This document shows, piece by piece, positions 57,381 through 64,000 of a stretch of 64,000 bases of DNA. Every line of letters begins with the position of its first letter. Positions within the stretch are counted from its first letter, which is position 1. The position numbers were made by a program, and so were the translations under genes. The DNA comes from Prostheceraeus crozeri (lineage: Eukaryota > Platyhelminthes > Polycladida > Euryleptidae): positions 84,990 to 148,989 of the forward strand of contig CAJQUW010007745.1 in NCBI GenBank assembly GCA_907163375.1. The letters run 5' to 3'. The notes beneath the pieces were generated by a model. The model was not told where the DNA came from, ran no database searches, and saw only the letters and a list, made by a program, of their open reading frames with translations.

Positions 57381-58569
57381 TCGCGTTTCGTCGTCGTCGT
57401 CGTTCGCGTCGTCGGTCGACGCGTCGTCCGTCGGCGGTCGGTCGCGTTCGGTCGTCGACGGGTCGTCGGTTCGGTCGTTCGGTCGGTCGTTTCGTCGCGT
57501 CGGTTCGGTCGGTCGGGTTTCGCGGTCCGTTCGTTCGGTTCGGTCGTTCGGTCGTCGCGTCGTCGGAGGTCGTCGTCGTCGTCGCGTTCGGTCGCGTTCG
57601 TTCGTCGGTTCGTCGGACGCGTCGTCGTCGGTCGTCGGTTTCGCGTCGGTTCGTCGTCGGTCGTTCGTCGTCGTCGTCGTCGTCGCGTCGTCGTCGTCGG
57701 TCGTCGTTCGTCGTCGTCGGTCGTCGTCGTCGTCGTCGTTCGTCGTTCGTCGTCGTCGCGTCGTCGTCGTCGTTCGTCGTCGCGTCGTCGTTCGTCGCGT
57801 CGTCGGTCGTCGTTTCGCGTCGTTCGTCGTCGTCGTCGTTCGTCGTCGCGTCGTCGTCGTCGTTCGTCGTCGTTCGTCGGTCGTCGTCGTCGTCGTCGTC
57901 GTTCGTCGTCGTCGTCGTTCGTCGCGTCGTCGTCGTCGTCGCGTCGTCGTCGGTCGTCGCGTCGTTCGTCGCGTCGCGTCGTCGCGTTCGTCGTCGTCGT
58001 CGTCGTCGCGTCGTCGGTCGTCGCGTCGTCGTCGTCGTCGCGTTCGTCGCGTCGTCGTCGCGTCGCGTCGTCGTCGTCGTCGCGTCGTTCGTCGTTCGTC
58101 GTCGTCGCGTCGGTCGTCGTCGTCGTCGGCGTCGTTCGTCGCGTCGTTCGTCGTCGTCGTCGTTCGTCGCGTCGTCGTCGCGTTCGTCGTCGTCGTCGTC
58201 GTCGTTCGCGTCGTCGTCGCGTCGTTCGTCGTCGTTCGTCGTCGCGTCGTCGTCGTCGTCGTCGTTCGTCGCGTCGTCGTCGTCGTCGTTCGTCGCGTCG
58301 TCGTCGTCGGTCGCGTCGTTCGTCGTCGGGTCGTCGTCGTCGTCGTCGTTCGTCGTTCGTCGCGTCGTCGTCGTCGGTCGTCGTTCGTCGGATCGTCGTC
58401 GCGTTCGTCGTCGTCGTCGTTCGTCGTCGTCGGTCGTCGTCGTCGTCGTCGTTCGTCGTCGTCGCGTCGTCGTCGTCGTCGTCGTCGGTCGTTCGTCGTC
58501 GTCGGTCGTCGTCGCGTCGCGTCGTTCGTCGTCGCGTCGTCGTCGTTCGTCGGTCGTCGCGTTCGTCGT

Positions 58570-58635
<66 letters not shown>

Positions 58636-61600
58636 GTTCGTCGTCGTCGTCGTCGTTCGTCGTCGTTCGTCGTTCGTCGTCGTCGTCGTTCGTCGTTCGT
58701 CGTCGTCGTCGTTCGTCGTCGTCGGTCGTCGTCGTCGTCGTTCGCGTCGTCGTTCGTCGTCGTCGTCGTCGTCGTTCGTCGTTCGCGTCGTCGTCGTCGT
58801 TCGTCGGTCGTCGCGTCGTCGTTCGTCGTCGTTCGTCGTCGTCGTCGTTCGCGTCGTCGTTCGTCGTCGTCGCGTCGTTCGTCGTTCGTCGTCGTCGTTC
58901 GTCGTCGTCGCGTCGTTCGTCGTCGTCGTCGTCGTCGTTCGTCGGTTCGCGTCGTCGTCGTCGTCGTTCGCGTCGTCGTCGTCGTCGGTCGTCGTCTTCG
59001 TCGTCTTCGTCGTCGTCTTCGTCGTCGTCGTCGTCGTCGTCGTCTTCGTCGTCGTCGTCTTCGTCGTCGTCGTCGTCGTCGTCGTCTTCGTCGTCGTCGT
59101 CTTCGTCGTCGTCGTCTTCGTCGTCGTCGTCTTCGTCGTCGTCGTCTTCGTCGTCGTCGTCTACGTCGTCGTCGTCGTCGTTCGTCGTCGTCGTTCGTCG
59201 TCGGTCGTCGTTCGTCGTTCGTCGTCGTCGTCGGTTCGTTCGTCGTCGTTCGTCGTCGTCGTCGTCGTTCGTCGCGTCGTCGTCGTTCGCGTCGTCGTCG
59301 CGTCGTCGTTCGTCGTCGTCGTCGTTTCGTCGTCGCGTTCGTCGGTCGTCGTCGTCGTCGTCGCGTCGTCGTCGTTCGTCGTCGGTCGTCGTCGTCGCGT
59401 CGTCGTCGTCGTCGCGTCGTCGTCGTCGTTCGTCGTCGTCGTCGTTCGTCGCGTCGTCGTCGGTTCGTCGTCGTCGTTCGTCGTCGTCGTCGCGTCGTCG
59501 TCGCGTTCGTCGTCGTCGTCGGTCGTCGTCGCGTCGTCGTCGTCGCGTCGTCGTCGTCGCGTTCGTCGTCGTCGTTCGCGTCGTCGCGTCGTCGCGTCGT
59601 CGTCGTCGTTCGTCGTCGTCGTCGTCGTTCGTCGTCGTCGTTCGTCGTCGTCGTTCGTCGTCGTCGGTCGTCGCGTCGTTCGGTCGTCGTCGCGTCGTCG
59701 TCGTTCGTCGTCGGTCGTCGTCGCGTCGTCGTCGTCGCGTCGTCGTCGTCGTTCGTCGTCGCGTCGGTCGTCGTCGTCGCGTCGTCGTTCGTCGTTCGTC
59801 GGTCGTCGTCGTCGCGTCGTCGTCGTCGTCGTTCGTCGTCGTCGCGTCGTCGTCGTCGTCGGTCGCGTTCGTCGTCGTCGTCGCGTCGTCGTCGTCGCGT
59901 TCGTCGTCGTTCGTCGTCGCGTCGTCGTCGTCGTTCGGTCGTCGTCGTCGTCGTCGTCGGTCGTCGCGTCGTTCGTCGTCGTCGTCGCGTCGTCGTTCGT
60001 CGTCGTTCGTCGGTCGTCGTCGTCGTTCGCGTCGTCGTCGCGTCGTCGTTCGTCGTCGTCGCGTCGTTCGTCGCGTCGTTCGTCGTTCGGTCGCGTCGTC
60101 GTCGTCGTCGCGTCGTTCGTCGTCGTCGTTCGTCGTCGCGTCGTCGTTCGTCGCGTCGGTCGTCGCGTCGTTCGTCGTCGTCGCGTCGTCGTCGTTCGTC
60201 GTTCGTCGTCGTCGTCGGTCGCGTCGTCGTTCGTCGTCGTTCGTCGTCGGTCGTCGTCGTCGTCGTTCGTCGCGTCGTTCGTCGTCGTCGTCGCGTCGTC
60301 GTCGCGTCGTCGTTCGTCGCGTCGTCGTCGTCGCGTTCGTCGTCGTCGTCGCGTCGTCGTCGTCGTCGTCGGTCGTCGTCGCGTTCGTCGTCGTCGGTCG
60401 TCGTCGCGTCGTCGTCGTTCGTCGTTCGTCGTCGTCGTCGTCGCGTCGTCGTCGTTCGTCGTCGTCGTTCGTTCGTCGGTCGTCGTCGCGTCGTCGTCGG
60501 TTCGTCGTCGTCGCGTTCGTCGCGTCGTCGGTCGTCGTCGTCGTCGTCGTCGCGTTCGTCGCGTCGTCGTCGTCGCGTCGTCGTCGCGTTTCGTCGCGTC
60601 GTCGTCGTCGCGTCGTCGCGTTCGTCGTCGTCGCGTCGTCGTCGCGTCGTCGTCGGTTCGTCGTCGTCGCGTCGTTCGTCGTCGTCGTCGGTCGTCGTCG
60701 TTCGTCGTTCGTCGTCGTCGTCGTCGTCGTCGCGTCGTCGCGTCGTCGTCGTCGGTCGTTCGTCGCGTCGTCGTCGCGTCGTCGTTCGTCGTCGTCGTCG
60801 TCGTTCGTCGCGTCGTCGCGTCGTCGTTCGTCGTCGTCGTCGTCGTTTCGTCGTCGTCGGTCGTCGTCGCGTTCGTCGTCGTCGCGTCGTCGTCGCGTCG
60901 TTCGTCGTCGTCGGTCGTTCGTCGTTCGTCGTCGTCGCGTTCGTCGGTCGTCGTCGTTCGGTCGTCGTTCGTCGCGTCGTCGTTCGTCGTCGTCGCGTCG
61001 TCGTCGTTCGTCGTCGTCGTCGTCGCGTCGTCGTTCGTCGTCGTCGTCGTCGTCGGTCGTCGCGTCGTCGTTCGTCGGTCGTCGCGTCGTCGTCGTCGTC
61101 GCGTCGTCGTCGTCGCGTCGTCGTCGTCGGTCGTCGTCGTTCGCGTCGTCGTCGTCGTTCGTCGCGTCGTTCGTCGTCGTCGGTCGTCGTCGCGTCGTCG
61201 TCGTCGTCGCGTCGTTCGTCGTCGTCGTCGTTCGTCGTCGTCGTCGCGTCGTTCGTCGCGTCGTCGTCGTTCGTCGTCGCGTTCGCGTCGTTCGTCGTCG
61301 TCGCGTCGTCGTCGTCGTCGCGTCGTCGTTCGTCGTCGTCGTCGTCGTTCGCGTCGTCGTCGTCGTTCGTCGTCGCGTCGTCGTCGTCGTCGTTCGTCGT
61401 CGTCGCGTCGTTCGTCGTCGCGTCGTCGTCGTTCGTCGCGTCGTCGTCGCGTCGTTCGTCGTCGCGTCGTCGCGTCGTCGTCGTCGCGTCGTTCGTCGTT
61501 CGTCGTCGTCGTTCGTCGGTCGTCGTCGTCGCGTCGCGTCGTTCGTCGTCGTTCGTCGGTCGTCGTCGCGTCGTTCGTCGTTCGTCGCGGTCGTCGTCGC

Positions 61601-64000
61601 GTCGTCGTCGTTCGTCGTTCGTCGTCGTCGCGTCGTCGGTCGCGTCGTCGTTCGTCGTCGCGTCGTCGTTCGTCGTTCGTCGTCGTCGTCGGTCGCGTCG
61701 TCGCGTTCGTCGTCGTCGCGTCGTCGTTCGCGTCGGTCGTCGTCGTCGTCGTCGTCGTTCGCGTCGTCGTCGTCGTCGTCGTTCGTCGCGTTCGTCGTTC
61801 GTCGTCGGTCGTCGTCGTTCGTCGTTCGTCGGTCGTCGTCGCGTCGTCGTCGTCGCGTCGTCGCGTCGTTCGTCGTTCGTCGTCGTCGTCGTCGCGTCGT
61901 CGTCGTCGTCGTCGTCGTTCGTCGCGTCGTTCGTCGCGCGTCGTCGTCGGTCGTCGTCGTTCGTCGGTCGCGTCGTTCGTCGTCGTCGTTCGTCGCGTTC
62001 GTCGTCGCGTCGTTCGTCGTCGTCGTCGTCGTCGTTCGTCGTCGTCGCGTCGTCGCGTTCGTCGTCGTCGTCGTCGTCGCGTCGTCGTTCGTCGTCGTCG
62101 TTCGTCGTCGTCGTCGTCGTTCGCGTCGTTCGTCGTCGTCGTCGTTCGCGTCGTCGTCGCGTCGTCGTTCGTCGGTCGTCGTCGTCGGTCGTCGTTCGTC
62201 GTCGTTCGTTCGTCGTCGCGTCGTTCGTCGTCGTCGCGTCGTCGTCGTTCGTCGTCGTCGTCGTCGTCGGTCGTCGTCGCGTCGTCGTTCGTCGTCGTCG
62301 TCGCGTCGTCGTCGTCGTTCGTCGTCGTCGCGTTCGTCGTCGTTCGTCGTCGTCGTTCGTCGTCGCGTCGTCGCGTTCGTCGTCGCGTCGTCGTTCGTCG
62401 TCGCGTCGTTCGTCGTCTTCGTCGTCGTCTTCGTCGTCGTCTTCGTCGTCGTCTTCGTCGTCGTCTTCGTCGTCGTCTTCGTCGTCGTCTTCGTCGTCGT
62501 CTTCGTCGTCGTCTTCGTCGTCGTCTTCGTCGTCGTCTTCGTCGTCGTCGCGGTCGTCGTCGTCGTCGCGGTCGTCATCGTCGTCGCGTTCGTCGTCGTC
62601 GTCGCTGTCGTCGTCGCGGTCGTCGTCGTCGTCGTCGCGGTCGTCGTCGTCGCCGTCGTCGTCGTTCGTCGTCGTCGCGTCGTTCGTCGTCGTTCGTCGT
62701 CGTCGTCGTCGGTCGTCGTTCGCGTCGTCGTCGTCGTCGTCGTTCGCGTCGTCGTCGTCGTCGTCGCGTCGTCGTTCGTCGTCGTCGTCGCGTCGTCGTC
62801 GTCGTCGGTCGTCGTCGTTCGTCGTCGTCGTCGCGTCGTCGTCGTTCGTCGTCGTCGCGTCGTCGTCGCGTTCGTCGTTCGTCGTCGTCGGTCGTCGTCG
62901 CGTTCGTCGTCGTCGTCGTCGTCGCGTCGTCGTCGTCGCGTCGTCGTCGTTCGTCGTCGTTCGTTCGCGTCGTCGTCGTCGTCGTCGCGTCGTCGGTCGT
63001 CGTCGTTCGTCGTCGTTCGTCGTCGTCGTCGTTCGTCGTCGGTCGTCGCGTCGTCGTCGTTCGTCGTCGTCGTCGTTCGTCGCGTCGTCGTCGTCGTCGT
63101 CGTTCGTCGTTCGTCGTCGTCGTCGCGTTCGTCGGTCGTCGTCGTCGTCGTCGTCGTTCGTCGTCGCGTTCGTCGTCGTTCGTCGTCGTCGTTCGTCGTC
63201 GCGTCGTCGGTCGTCGTCGCGTCGTTCGTCGTCGTTCGTCGCGTCGTTCGTCGTCGTCGTCGTCGTCGCGTCGTCGGTTCGTCGTCGGTCGTCGTTCGTC
63301 GTCGTCGTCGCGTCGTCGTCGTCGTCGTTCGTCGTCGGTCGTTCGTCGTCGTCGTCGTCGCGTCGTCGTTCGTCGTCGCGTCGTCGGTCGTCGTCGTCGT
63401 TCGTCGTCGCGTCGTCGTTCGTCGTCGTCGTTCGTCGTCGTCGTCGTCGCGTTCGTCGTCGTCGTCGCGTCGCGTCGTTCGTCGTCGTCGTTCGTCGTCG
63501 TCGTTCGTCGTCGCGTCGTCGTCGTTCGTCGTCGTCGTCGCGTTCGTCGTCGTCGTCGTTCGTTTCGCGTCGTCGTCGTCGTCGTCGTTCGTCGTTCGTC
63601 GTCGTCGTCGGTCGCGTCGTCGCGTTCGTCGTCGATCGTCGTCGTCGTTCGTCGCGTCGTTCGTTCGTCGTTCGTCGTCGCGTCGTCGATCGGTTCGTCG
63701 TCGGCGTCGTCGTCGTTTCGTCGTCGTCGTCGTCGCGTCGCTCGTCGCGTTCGTCGCGTCGTCGTCGTCGGTTCGTCGTCGCGTTCGTCGTCGTTCGTCG
63801 TCGTCGTCGTCGCGTTCGTCGTCGATCGGTCGGTCGTCGTTCGTCGTCGCGTCGTCGTCGTCGTTCGTCGTCGTCGTCGTCGTCGTCGTCGGTCGTCGTT
63901 CGTCGTCGTTTCGTCGTTCGTCGTCGCGTCGCGCGTCGTTCGGCGTCGTTCGGTTTCGTCTCGCGGTCGGTTCGTCGATCGCGTCGCGCGTCGTTCTGGC
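57381..64000. repeat. 6.6 kb imperfect TCG/CGA trinucleotide tract
   Basis: Nearly every base belongs to TCG units broken by an extra T (TTCG), a missing T (CGCG) or an extra G (CGGTCG), about one break per 10 bases. Cleaner islands exist: a pure TCG run at about 58,570-58,635, a 15-bp period with one TCT per unit at 58,990-59,165, and a 12-bp period at 62,412-62,550. Both outer few hundred bases are more degenerate. A long minus-strand open frame (57,296-62,578) encoding Thr/Arg/Asp runs is a by-product of the repeat and not a gene. The tract runs to the window edge, where it may be ending (GTTCTGGC). Confidence 0.9.

Noticed and set aside
57296-62578. A very long (1,760-codon) minus-strand open frame of Thr/Arg/Asp runs
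   Set aside because: It is the translation of the TCG/CGA repeat with frequent one-base length changes. CGA, GAC and ACG contain no stop, so any frame stays open. There is no domain, start context or splice signal.

Overview
The window is invertebrate animal DNA, probably marine. It has spliceosomal exons with GT-AG borders, no operon-like gene packing, an AT-rich background, and a dense load of CR1-like LINEs, Penelope-like elements (PLEs), cut-and-paste transposons and satellites. The species cannot be named from sequence alone. Only one probable host gene is visible. It is on the minus strand and read from four exons (42,972-42,831; 39,690-39,578; 36,059-35,907; 19,168-18,209) whose splice phases fit exactly. 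It encodes the second half of a CARD-like death fold, then a coiled-coil protein ending at an AATAAA signal. Its 5' exons were not found.

Layout: 1-2,880 is a nest (a ~1 kb MITE holding a decayed piggyBac element, whose transposase gene holds a second copy of the same MITE). 5,911-6,921 is an intact MITE of that family. 7,262-10,760 is a minus-strand PLE (reverse transcriptase, GIY-YIG, hammerhead-like motif), split by a foldback element at 8,251-9,735 whose terminal inverted repeats are tandem arrays of a 76-bp unit. 12,365-17,412 is a CR1-like LINE with a younger truncated LINE inside its endonuclease. 17,448-18,105 is a TTAA MITE. 18,209-42,972 is the host gene; its last intron (16.7 kb) is almost entirely a second copy of the foldback element, with the 76-bp unit expanded to about 10 copies on one arm and about 194 on the other. 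The other introns hold PLE, LINE and MITE debris. 43,139-44,531 is a GA-rich macrosatellite. 44,680-45,303 is a LINE fragment. 47,330-57,380 holds tandem and partial copies of a PLE whose GIY-YIG endonuclease lies upstream of the reverse transcriptase (permuted, Naiad-like). 57,381-64,000 is an imperfect TCG/CGA trinucleotide tract.

The most interesting object is the foldback element. At 8,251-9,735 it is a discrete transposon with a TTA duplication; removing it and one TTA rejoins the interrupted PLE reading frame. At 19,582-35,597 the same structure has become a 15 kb satellite inside a gene. The two loci look like the mobile and the expanded stage of one satellite-generating transposon. 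Also notable are two hammerhead-like motifs of matching design near the 3' ends of two PLEs, and the permuted PLE tandem array. The right third of the window (47-64 kb) is full of single-base indels between repeat copies, so assembly quality there is suspect.
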